Shown piece after piece: positions 18,891-26,334 of a DNA stretch of 64,000 nucleotides (position 1 is its first letter; each line of letters opens with the position of its first letter). Source of the stretch: Spongiibacter thalassae (GTDB lineage: Bacteria > Pseudomonadota > Gammaproteobacteria > Pseudomonadales > Spongiibacteraceae); contig NZ_JAAWWK010000002.1 in the NCBI RefSeq assembly GCF_012272835.1, forward strand, positions 587,451 to 651,450, given 5' to 3'. A program made the position numbers and the translations under genes. The notes below the pieces were generated by a model. It was not told where the DNA came from and searched no databases. It saw nothing but the letters and a program-made list of their open reading frames with translations.

Positions 18891-19091
18891 CTATTCTACC
18901 TGCATCTTGCCTGCAATAGAGTTGAAGGACTTGTTGATACCTTTGTCTGTGCCAGTGCCGCTACCGAGCAGGCCAATGGCAGCAACCAGAATGACAACCA
19001 GCAAGCCGGCCATAATGGCGTATTCGATGGCACTTGCTCCACGCTCGTCGTTGTGGAAGGTTTTAACTGCGTTACGCATTTGCTTTAACAT
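18891..19091 (-). CDS. flp: Flp-type major pilin
   Basis: A 66-residue prepilin. The leader ends in ERG, followed by ASAIEYAIMAGLLVVILVAAIGLLG. This gives the Flp cleavage site G|ASAIEY with the essential Glu at +5 and adjacent Tyr. The hydrophobic helix and a short Gly/Lys/Ser tail complete a typical Flp subunit. It is the first gene of the leftward tad operon, with GGAG 10 bases before the ATG. It is divergent from recX across a 168-base gap that must hold the operon promoter, but no convincing sigma-70 or sigma-54 hexamers stand out. Confidence 0.95.
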   Translation of the reverse strand: MLKQMRNAVKTFHNDERGASAIEYAIMAGLLVVILVAAIGLLGSGTGTDKGINKSFNSIAGKMQVE

Positions 19092-19259
19092 GATATCGCT
19101 CTCCGCGGGTTGTTTGGGCTGGGCCTACATTCGTTGTTGGCTTGGTGTTACTTTCGGCGTTACACAGCGGGATTAAAATAAGTAATTGCCGCAGTTCGTG
19201 CTTACTATAAGATGGAAGTTACGACTCGTTATTCTAGTTATGAGAAAAATATTTCCTAA

Positions 19260-19688
19260 ATGACTGATTTAAAAAAGAAAGTGAGAGATAGCGCAATTCG
19301 CTACCTCTCACTTAGAGAATATACGAAATTTGAACTATGTCGCAAATTAAATGTGAAGTTTCCTGGGTTAGAGCTTGAAGTTGCCGCCGAAATCGATTTT
19401 TTGGCAAGCAAGGGGTGGCAATCCGACGCGCGATTTGCAGAGTCGTTTCTGCGGCATCGTGCCGCGTCTGGATTTGGGCCCAGGCGGATTCGCCAGGAGA
19501 TGAGATCCAAGGGGCTGGCCGACGAGGAGGCGGACCGCGCGTTTGCGGAGTGCGAGATCGATTGGTCTGCCCGGCGCAGTGAGGTGTGCCTGAAAAAATT
19601 CGGTGTGCTCGACAGCGATGACCGCGCACTTAAGGCGAAAATAGCCCGATTTCTGCAATACCGAGGATTTGAGTTGGGCTGGGAATAG
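19260..19688 (+). CDS. recX: Regulatory protein RecX
   Basis: A 142-residue helical protein that binds RecA filaments and limits their activity. RecX features are the N-terminal 'AIRYLSLREYTKFELCRKL' helix pair, the central 'FAESFLRHRAASGFGPRRIRQEM..KG' motif and the C-terminal 'KIARFLQYRGF' repeat. Normally it is co-transcribed with recA. Here it is separated from recA by pilU and the tad operon, so it needs its own promoter, and no LexA box is visible upstream. The start ATG has only a weak GAGAAA ribosome binding site. Confidence 0.93.
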   Translation: MTDLKKKVRDSAIRYLSLREYTKFELCRKLNVKFPGLELEVAAEIDFLASKGWQSDARFAESFLRHRAASGFGPRRIRQEMRSKGLADEEADRAFAECEIDWSARRSEVCLKKFGVLDSDDRALKAKIARFLQYRGFELGWE

Positions 19689-19730
19689 AGTTCTGTGCGT
19701 ATTTGTTCGAGCTGCTAAACTCTGGGCAGT

Positions 19731-19736
19731 TATAAT
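19731..19736 (+). promoter_or_regulatory. Possible -10 element before the Spy-like gene
   Basis: A perfect TATAAT lies 36 bases upstream of the ATG of the Spy-like gene. No good -35 is seen at the right distance, so the promoter call is tentative. Confidence 0.4.
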
Positions 19737-19771
19737 TTTCGGCTGGGCCGTTCGTGGGAGATAAGTTGTTT

Positions 19772-20176
19772 ATGTTAAGCAGGGCGTTGATTTTCGCAGG
19801 TTTTTTTTGGGTGTTTTCAGTACAAGGTGCGGTTGCGCAGGAGGATCATGCGGCGGCCTATCAGGCGCTCGCCGCGCAATTGAACCTCAGCGAGCAGCAA
19901 CAACAGCAAGTTCGTCAGCTGATTAATGCCTATGCGGAAAAAGTTGGCGCATTGCAGCAGCGCACCGCTGAGCTTAGAACCGAGATGCAACACGTACAAT
20001 TGGATACCCTGAAAAAGTCTGACATTAAACGAATGAGTCAGAGCGCGGGTTCAGTGGCCGCGCGCCACACTGGAGCGGTATTGCAAACCCAGTTGGATTT
20101 CTACAATTTGCTTAATACTTCGCAAAAACGGGAATACCTGCGGCTGCGTAAAGAGGGTCGTGTCGGCGGGGGATAG
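19772..20176 (+). CDS. Spy/CpxP-like periplasmic protein
   Basis: 134 residues. A signal peptide (RALIFAGFFWVFSVQGAVAQ) is followed by an almost wholly helical, Gln-rich mature protein with LNLSEQQQQQVRQLI..Y and a second helix ending LLNTSQKREYLRLRKE. The 'L.LS..Q...' and '..Q...Y..LR' helices are reminiscent of LTxxQ (Spy/CpxP) periplasmic chaperone or sensor proteins. An in-frame GTG at 19754 is an alternative start. Helix order and several residues match the N-terminal domain of the giant protein at 23172, while the nucleotidase gene follows here as a separate frame after 89 bases. The relationship is seen in the sequence; chaperone or sensor function is inference. Confidence 0.7.
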   Translation: MLSRALIFAGFFWVFSVQGAVAQEDHAAAYQALAAQLNLSEQQQQQVRQLINAYAEKVGALQQRTAELRTEMQHVQLDTLKKSDIKRMSQSAGSVAARHTGAVLQTQLDFYNLLNTSQKREYLRLRKEGRVGGG

Positions 20177-20265
20177 TGGCTGTTTTCTGCCAATCTTCGA
20201 ATTTGATTTTTAGTTGTTGCGCCCCGTCAGGTCGTTGAGCTGAGTGCAGGGCAGAGGGTTTTGCT

Positions 20266-22917
20266 ATGAAAGCATATCGAACGACGATGTTGGGGGTGAT
20301 GGCTGCCGTCGTACTTACGTCCTGTGGTGGGGGCGGAGGCGGCGGTGGTGCCAGCGTTGAGGAAGAGTCAGGAATAGAGGCGTTCAATGTTGCCGCCGGG
20401 CAAGCGCAAACGGTCAGCTTTGCTGGTGGTGGTGGCGAACTGGCGCTGCCTGCGACGGCGATTGCGGAGCCGTTAAGCATGGAAGTTGCCGTGGATGAGG
20501 AGATGCCCGAGGGCGGCATGTCCCCCGCTTATCGGCTTTCTCCGGAAACCTATGAACTGGCTTCTCCATCTACCCTGAGTATTGCTGTGCCCGAGTCGGC
20601 GCAGAACGGAGCGCGATTTGTCATTGCCCGCCAGGAGGGGGATAGCTGGCGACCCTTGCTGAGTTCCTTCCGCAATGGTGATCGCATCGAAGCCAGTATC
20701 ACTGAACTCGGCGCCTATGTGCTCACAGAGGTGCCTGCCCTGGCGGCGAGCAAAAGTATCGGGCCGGCCTGTACCGAGGTGGCGGAGCAAGAGCTGCGCT
20801 TTACTCACGTGGCAGACTTACACGCCCGATATGGCACAGCGGATCAGTTGTATAGCCGCATCAGGTACTTTCATGACCAGGTCTTGCTGGAGAACCCCTA
20901 TGCGGTACTGACGAATGGTGGCGATGACTTTGAAAAGGGCAGTGTCGCTGAGCTGCTGTCTCAGGGTGTGGCAACCGTTGAGGCAACCCAGGCAATGGGT
21001 TTCGATGTACGGGTGGTGGGGAACCATGATTTCGCCTGGGGCAGTGATATTTTGCTGGAGTACAGTAAAGACGAGCGTGCCGAGGTGATTTCAAGCAATA
21101 CCCTCTATCGCGGTAGCGAAGAGGGTTTTGCTGGGAAGGACATCGTTGCGCTGCAAGTGGGGTGCTTGAAGGTCGGCTTCTTCGGAATGACCTCGACGCC
21201 GTGGAATGAGTTTGACGAACCGCTGGAAGAAGACCCGATTCCCGACTTTTTGCCTGATGTGGAAATGAATTGGCACTGGCAGCAGATTGCCAGGGGCGCG
21301 GTCTACCAGTATCGCGATCAGGTGGACGTGCTGGTCATGCTAAGTCACCTGGGGAAAGGTCTGGACGAGGAGATCGCACAGCAAACACCGGGGATAGACC
21401 TTGTGCTGGGTGGGCACTCCCATGGTGGTGTCAGTACATCGGTGAGTGGCGACGCGATCGTCGTACAGCCTGATTTTTACGCTGACGGCCTCAGTGATAT
21501 TCGGCTGCGATATTCCCTGACGACGGGGCAAAGGCTGGATTATTCGGTGACTAACGTAGAAGTGCGGGATGTCCCCGGGGTCGATGCCACGGTCGCGGCA
21601 GCGATTGACGATATTATGCAACGTCACGCTCCCGAGGCGCGCGCCGAGATTTCAATATCCGAGAATTACCTGACCACCGATGAAATTATTGATGTCGCTG
21701 CCCGGGCGGCACTGTTTCATCACAATGCCGATGCCGTCTTCATGGCGCCCAATGGCGTGAATGATTTTGATCGTTGGCTGCCCGGTACATTGACCCAGGA
21801 AAGTTTTCATCGCGCAATTTCGGTGGAGCGCCAGCCTGCTGATACTCCGGGGTTCACCGGATTCTATGCGGTGACGGTTAGCTTCGCCGAACTGCAGCAG
21901 ATGTTGAGTGCTCAGCCTGATTGGCGCACGGCAATGCGCGAAGGCTTGTCCGATGCAGCACCGATCAAGGTGGTGTTACAAAAAGCGCCAGCGTTGAATA
22001 TATCCACATTTTTCCCGGGGTTGAGTGATCGCAGCGCTGAATTTTTGTCGGAGGCCTGGGAGAGCCTGGATACCTACGCGCGCCATCGCACCTCCCAATG
22101 TTTGCATATTGATACCGATACCCGCTTGTACAGTTGTGACCCGGACACTCTGACGACCGTGTGGCAGTTCAGTGAGGGGAGTACTCCCTTTGCGGCTAGC
22201 CTCGGAGGCTCTGAATTGAGCTTTTTCTCGCCGAGCGGTGGCACCGGCAGTGCGGACATCAGCAGCTTTGGTACGGCCACAGACTTTGGCATTGCGCCGC
22301 TTCCGGATGGTGATTCAGTGCTGTTGTCATTTGGTGCTTACGCTTTCGATGAGGGGGTGGAGCTTCGCCGAAATGTGGCTAACAACGGTGACTACGCTGA
22401 GCAGGGGCTGCTGTCCGATTACACCCTGGTGTTCGATGTGTTTTGGCCGACCGCCAGTCACGGTAAGTATCGCGCAGTGTTGCAGACCAATGTTGCCAAT
22501 GACGACGACGCCGATATCTTTTTTGATAATTCAACAGAGGGCAGGCTGGGTATTGCCACGAGCGGACTGTCCTACTTCGGAGAGTTTCAGCCGGAAACCT
22601 GGCATCGTGTCGCCTTGGTGTTTTATGCCGGTACCACGGAGGGAAGTCTGAAAATCTACCACAACGGCGAGCTTGTAGGAGAAAAACGCGACGGTGATAC
22701 CGATGCCCGCTGGGCGATGTCGGAAGTCGCATTGCTCTTGACAGATAACTCCAATGAAACCGAGGCGGGATACCTGAATGCGCTGTTGTTCGCCGGGCGG
22801 CCCTACACAGACGACGAGATCAAGGCCCTGGGTGGGCCATCTCGGCAGTTGCTGCCTTCTCAGGATACCCAGTCGGTGCAGGCGCGAATTCGCCGACACA
22901 TGGGTGAAGGGGGCTAA
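20266..22917 (+). CDS. Lipoprotein metallophosphoesterase/5'-nucleotidase-like protein with LamG domain (copy 1)
   Basis: 883 residues. A lipobox LTSC at residue 20 is followed by a poly-Gly linker, so it is probably lipid-anchored. Next come a beta-rich domain (~35-165), a calcineurin-type phosphoesterase (~180-430), a domain in the position of the 5'-nucleotidase C-terminal domain (~460-620) and a LamG/concanavalin-like domain (~625-860). Metal motifs are ADLHAR, NGGDD, GNHDF, SHLG and GGHSHG, a full set. The usual NGG-R substrate motif of 5'-nucleotidases is replaced (NGVNDFDRW), so the substrate may be unusual. It follows the Spy-like gene and ends in a strong terminator. Confidence 0.82.
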   Translation: MKAYRTTMLGVMAAVVLTSCGGGGGGGGASVEEESGIEAFNVAAGQAQTVSFAGGGGELALPATAIAEPLSMEVAVDEEMPEGGMSPAYRLSPETYELASPSTLSIAVPESAQNGARFVIARQEGDSWRPLLSSFRNGDRIEASITELGAYVLTEVPALAASKSIGPACTEVAEQELRFTHVADLHARYGTADQLYSRIRYFHDQVLLENPYAVLTNGGDDFEKGSVAELLSQGVATVEATQAMGFDVRVVGNHDFAWGSDILLEYSKDERAEVISSNTLYRGSEEGFAGKDIVALQVGCLKVGFFGMTSTPWNEFDEPLEEDPIPDFLPDVEMNWHWQQIARGAVYQYRDQVDVLVMLSHLGKGLDEEIAQQTPGIDLVLGGHSHGGVSTSVSGDAIVVQPDFYADGLSDIRLRYSLTTGQRLDYSVTNVEVRDVPGVDATVAAAIDDIMQRHAPEARAEISISENYLTTDEIIDVAARAALFHHNADAVFMAPNGVNDFDRWLPGTLTQESFHRAISVERQPADTPGFTGFYAVTVSFAELQQMLSAQPDWRTAMREGLSDAAPIKVVLQKAPALNISTFFPGLSDRSAEFLSEAWESLDTYARHRTSQCLHIDTDTRLYSCDPDTLTTVWQFSEGSTPFAASLGGSELSFFSPSGGTGSADISSFGTATDFGIAPLPDGDSVLLSFGAYAFDEGVELRRNVANNGDYAEQGLLSDYTLVFDVFWPTASHGKYRAVLQTNVANDDDADIFFDNSTEGRLGIATSGLSYFGEFQPETWHRVALVFYAGTTEGSLKIYHNGELVGEKRDGDTDARWAMSEVALLLTDNSNETEAGYLNALLFAGRPYTDDEIKALGGPSRQLLPSQDTQSVQARIRRHMGEGG

Positions 22918-22948
22918 TTCCGTACCTTAAATCATTCAAGCCATTGAA

Positions 22949-22977
22949 AACCCGGCGTGTGCGCGCCGGGTTTTTTT
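22949..22977 (+). terminator. Intrinsic terminator after nucleotidase copy 1
   Basis: CCCGGCG / CGCCGGG with a 6-nt loop, preceded by A's and followed by seven T's, 32 bases after the stop codon. It separates the two paralogues into different transcripts. Confidence 0.93.
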
Positions 22978-23094
22978 ATGTCCTGGTGTTTCCGTGGTGC
23001 GGTGCAGTGGGAGTGGTGGAGAGAGTGGGGCGCGAGAACGGAGTCATTGTTAAACATTTATCCGTCTGGAGATCATGTTGGTGCTAGATGTACG

Positions 23095-23100
23095 TATAGT
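23095..23100 (+). promoter_or_regulatory. Possible -10 element for nucleotidase copy 2
   Basis: TATAGT 72 bases upstream of the GTG start, in the 195 bases between the copy-1 terminator and copy 2. No convincing -35 is seen, so this is tentative. Confidence 0.3.
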
Positions 23101-23171
23101 GACACGGCGCAGAGAGTGATAAAAGTAGAGGATAGGGCGCTCGTGTCCTCTAAAAACAGGCGGTAAAAACG

Positions 23172-26100
23172 GTGCAAAGAATAGCGATAGCAATGCTGTT
23201 TATCGTGGGTATTCTGGTCGCTTCGACCAGAAGCTATGCCAGTGCGATAGAGGGTTTGAATACATTGAAGGCTGAGCTGCAGCTCAGCGCGGATCAGATG
23301 GCATCGGCACAACTGCTGATCGACGATTACGAGCAACAGGTTGCCGCGTTAACCGGTGATGGACAAGTATTGCGCGATCAGATGAACCGAATGGATTTGG
23401 GCACACTCGTCGACAGCGATGCCGTGGAGTTCGGAAATCAGACCGCAGCCAGCACCGCGGCCCACACCAGTTGGGTGATTGAGGCACAGCTGGGGTTTTA
23501 CCGCTTATTGGATTCCAGTCAGCAACAGCAGTACACCGCCTTGCGTCGCCGCTGGGCAGATGAGGGAAGTGCGCCGGATTTGCCGCTGGGCAACTGGCCG
23601 GTGCTCTGTACCTACGAATTTTTGCACTGTGAGCCAGGGGTGATTGCCCCACCGCCCGATCCTGAACCCGAGCCCGATCCGGCCCCGGAAAGCTTTACTG
23701 TGTCGGCGGGAGTCGAACAGGACATTGCCTTTGCCGATGGGAGCGGCAGCCTCACCTTCAGCGAACATGCCCTTACAGATACCCTCGATCTGGAAATTGG
23801 CCAGTCCAGCCAGTATTCGGCGGAAGAACTGCGCTCGGTAGCCTTTCTTCTTGGCCCGCTGACTCAGGATCTGCATAGCCCCTCGGCGTTGAGCCTCGCA
23901 GTGCCAGCGTCGGCCGGCCCGAATGATCGCCTGGTTGTCGCGCGGTTTGAGGATGGCCGTTGGCGACCGCTGTTAAGTTCGGTGCGCGAAAACGATCGTG
24001 TGGTGGCCAGTATCACCGAGCTGGGTATTTATGGCGTCATCGCATTGCCTGCGCCTGTGGTCGCCCGTCAGGTCGGCCCAGCCTGCGACGCTGGCTCCCA
24101 GGAACAGGACCTGCGCTTTCTCCATGTTGCCGATCTTCATGCCCGCTACGGCAGCGAAGAGCAGCTGTATCCCCGCTTGAAGCAATATCATCGCGATGTG
24201 TTGCTGGAAAGTCCCTACACCCTGTTTACCAATGGCGGAGACGATTTTGAAAAGGGCAGCGTCGCAGAGCAATTGTCAGCAGGGGCGGCGACAGTGGAAG
24301 CGACCCAGGCACTTGGCTTTGATGTGCGGGTGATCGGCAACCATGAGTTTGCCTGGGGAAGCGACCAGCTATTGGCTCACAGCCAGGACCCTGTCGCCCA
24401 GGTGCTGAGCAGTAATACCCTGTATCGCGGCGATCAAGTCGGCTACGCAGGCAGGGACTTTGTGGTGCTCCAGGTTGGCTGTTTGAAAGTGGGCTTCTTC
24501 GGCATGACCTCGGTGCCCTGGAATGAACTTGACGAACAGGAAAAACACGATCCTATTCCCAACTTCCTGCCCGATGTTGAAATGAATTGGCACTGGGAAC
24601 AGATCGCCAAAGGGGCTGTGTATCAATATGCCGATCAGGTCGATGTACTGGTTATGCTAAGTCATCTCGGGGTGGGCAAAGACACCCGTATTCTCGAAGC
24701 CAATGCCGATATAGATGTCGCCCTTGGTGGGCACACCCACGGAGGTATCGAGAATATCGTTACCGCCAACGGCAATCTGGTGGTACAGCCTGATTTCTAC
24801 GGCGACGGTCTGACTGATATCCGTCTGCGCTATTCGCTGGCGAGTAAAACCCTGAGCATCGACAATGTGGCGAACATCGACACCAAGGACATCGACGGTG
24901 TCGATGAGGAAGTGGCGGCGGCCATCGACGATATTATGGCCCGCTATGCACCGGAAGCCGATGTTGAAATCGCCATTGCGGAAACCAGCCCCACCGAGGC
25001 CGAAGTGGCGTCGCTGGCCGCCAGGGCCGCTCTTTACCACCACAATGCGGATGCGGTAATGGTGCTGCCTGACACGGTGACCGGCGAGTGGTCGGCGGGC
25101 ACGCTGACTCAGGAACACTTTATGCGGGCTATCACCGTGGAGCGTCAGCCAGCGGATACTCCTGGCTTCACTGGCTTCTATGCCATTACCGTAACGATGG
25201 CGGAGCTGGAGGCAATGCTTGCGGCGCAACCGGACTGGCCGTCTGCGCTGAAGGAGGGCGTTGTCGAGGGTGAGGCCCTGACTCTGGTGTTGCAAAAAGG
25301 CCCGGCGTTGAACCTGCCCTTGTTTTTTCCCACGATCGCCGACCGGGAAGCGCACTTCCTGTCGGAAGCCTGGGAGAGCCTCGAAGCCTATGGCCGTTAT
25401 CGAACCGCCCAATGCCAGCATATCGACACGGATACCCGCCTGTTTGGCTGCGACCCGGATACCTTGACCACCGTGTGGCAATTCAACGATGGCGCGATGC
25501 CGTTGACCCCTGACTATGGCCCTTCGCGACTGGCTTACTATTCGCCAAATGGGGGGAATGGCAGCGAGAATGATACGGCGTTCGGCACTACCGACGAGCT
25601 GGGAATTCCGGCGATTCCCGGAGGCACCGCCACAGTGATGGCCTTTGGGGATTATTCCCCGGATGAAGGGCTGGAGTTGATCACGAATGTACCGGCCAAT
25701 GGCGATTACGCGGCCCTTGGCAAGCTGTCAGACTATACGCTGGTATTCGATATTCTCTGGCCCCAGGAAAGCGACTTTGCCTGGCGGGGCGTACTGCAAA
25801 CCTCGCCCACCAATGCCAATGACGGGGATATATTCTTCAGAAATCGCGCCGCAGGCGGAGTGGGTATCTCAACCAGCGGCTCCTCCTACTACGGGGCCTT
25901 TGAACCGGATGTCTGGCACCGGGTCGCCCTGGTATTTACCGCTGGTGAACAGGGTAGTTTCAAGGTCTTCCACAATGGCGTTTTGATCGGCACCAAACGG
26001 GCTGGCGATATTACCGAGCGCTGGGCTCTGTCGCCGACGGCGTTACTGCTTACCGACAATTCCTACGAGACGCAGATCGGCTATCTCAACGCGCTGTTGT

Positions 26101-26222
26101 TCTCCGGGCGGGCGTTCAGAGACAGCGAAATCGAAGCGCTGGGAGGAGTATCTACCCTGTTGGCACCGGACACCAATACCACTACGGCAACCACTCGGGT
26201 GCAGCAACACAGCGGCCAGTGA
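23172..26222 (+). CDS. Spy-like domain fused to metallophosphoesterase/5'-nucleotidase-LamG protein (copy 2)
   Basis: 1016 residues, GTG start with AGGCGG 8 bases upstream. The signal peptide (IAIAMLFIVGILVASTRSYAS) lacks a lipobox, so the protein is likely periplasmic or secreted. Residues ~27-135 match the separate Spy-like protein at 19772. A Pro/Glu/Asp linker (PPPDPEPEPDPAPE) follows, then the same four-domain architecture as copy 1: beta domain, phosphoesterase (ADLHAR, NGGDD, GNHEF, SHLG, GGHTHG), 5'-nucleotidase C-terminal-like domain and LamG. Long blocks in the phosphoesterase part are nearly identical between the copies (GCLKVGFFGMTS.PWNE, FLPDVEMNWHW). GNHD in copy 1 is GNHE here; both are acceptable in this superfamily. 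Confidence 0.82.
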   Translation: MQRIAIAMLFIVGILVASTRSYASAIEGLNTLKAELQLSADQMASAQLLIDDYEQQVAALTGDGQVLRDQMNRMDLGTLVDSDAVEFGNQTAASTAAHTSWVIEAQLGFYRLLDSSQQQQYTALRRRWADEGSAPDLPLGNWPVLCTYEFLHCEPGVIAPPPDPEPEPDPAPESFTVSAGVEQDIAFADGSGSLTFSEHALTDTLDLEIGQSSQYSAEELRSVAFLLGPLTQDLHSPSALSLAVPASAGPNDRLVVARFEDGRWRPLLSSVRENDRVVASITELGIYGVIALPAPVVARQVGPACDAGSQEQDLRFLHVADLHARYGSEEQLYPRLKQYHRDVLLESPYTLFTNGGDDFEKGSVAEQLSAGAATVEATQALGFDVRVIGNHEFAWGSDQLLAHSQDPVAQVLSSNTLYRGDQVGYAGRDFVVLQVGCLKVGFFGMTSVPWNELDEQEKHDPIPNFLPDVEMNWHWEQIAKGAVYQYADQVDVLVMLSHLGVGKDTRILEANADIDVALGGHTHGGIENIVTANGNLVVQPDFYGDGLTDIRLRYSLASKTLSIDNVANIDTKDIDGVDEEVAAAIDDIMARYAPEADVEIAIAETSPTEAEVASLAARAALYHHNADAVMVLPDTVTGEWSAGTLTQEHFMRAITVERQPADTPGFTGFYAITVTMAELEAMLAAQPDWPSALKEGVVEGEALTLVLQKGPALNLPLFFPTIADREAHFLSEAWESLEAYGRYRTAQCQHIDTDTRLFGCDPDTLTTVWQFNDGAMPLTPDYGPSRLAYYSPNGGNGSENDTAFGTTDELGIPAIPGGTATVMAFGDYSPDEGLELITNVPANGDYAALGKLSDYTLVFDILWPQESDFAWRGVLQTSPTNANDGDIFFRNRAAGGVGISTSGSSYYGAFEPDVWHRVALVFTAGEQGSFKVFHNGVLIGTKRAGDITERWALSPTALLLTDNSYETQIGYLNALLFSGRAFRDSEIEALGGVSTLLAPDTNTTTATTRVQQHSGQ

Positions 26223-26262
26223 GTATTTGTTGAAGGGACCCCGGAGCGGCTGCGTCGGGTCA

Positions 26263-26306
26263 GCCCTCCAGGGGGAGGGCATTCTGGCCTCCCTTGATGG
26301 GGAGGC
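26263..26306. terminator. Two GC hairpins between convergent genes
   Basis: GCCCTCC/GGAGGGC (26263-26280) and GCCTCCC/GGGAGGC (26287-26306) lie back to back in the 112-base gap between copy 2 and the convergent protease gene. Neither has a T-run, so they may terminate or stabilise 3' ends. Confidence 0.4.
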
Positions 26307-26334
26307 GTGGGACAGGTCGTCTGACTATTGCAAC

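Noticed and set aside
20326-20352. Phase-variable poly-G tract in nucleotidase copy 1
   Set aside because: The Gly run uses mixed GGT/GGG/GGC/GGA codons; the longest pure G run is five, too short for frequent slippage.
24657-25481. 274-residue minus-strand frame inside nucleotidase copy 2
   Set aside because: It mirrors the codon pattern of the real gene on the other strand and has no family features.
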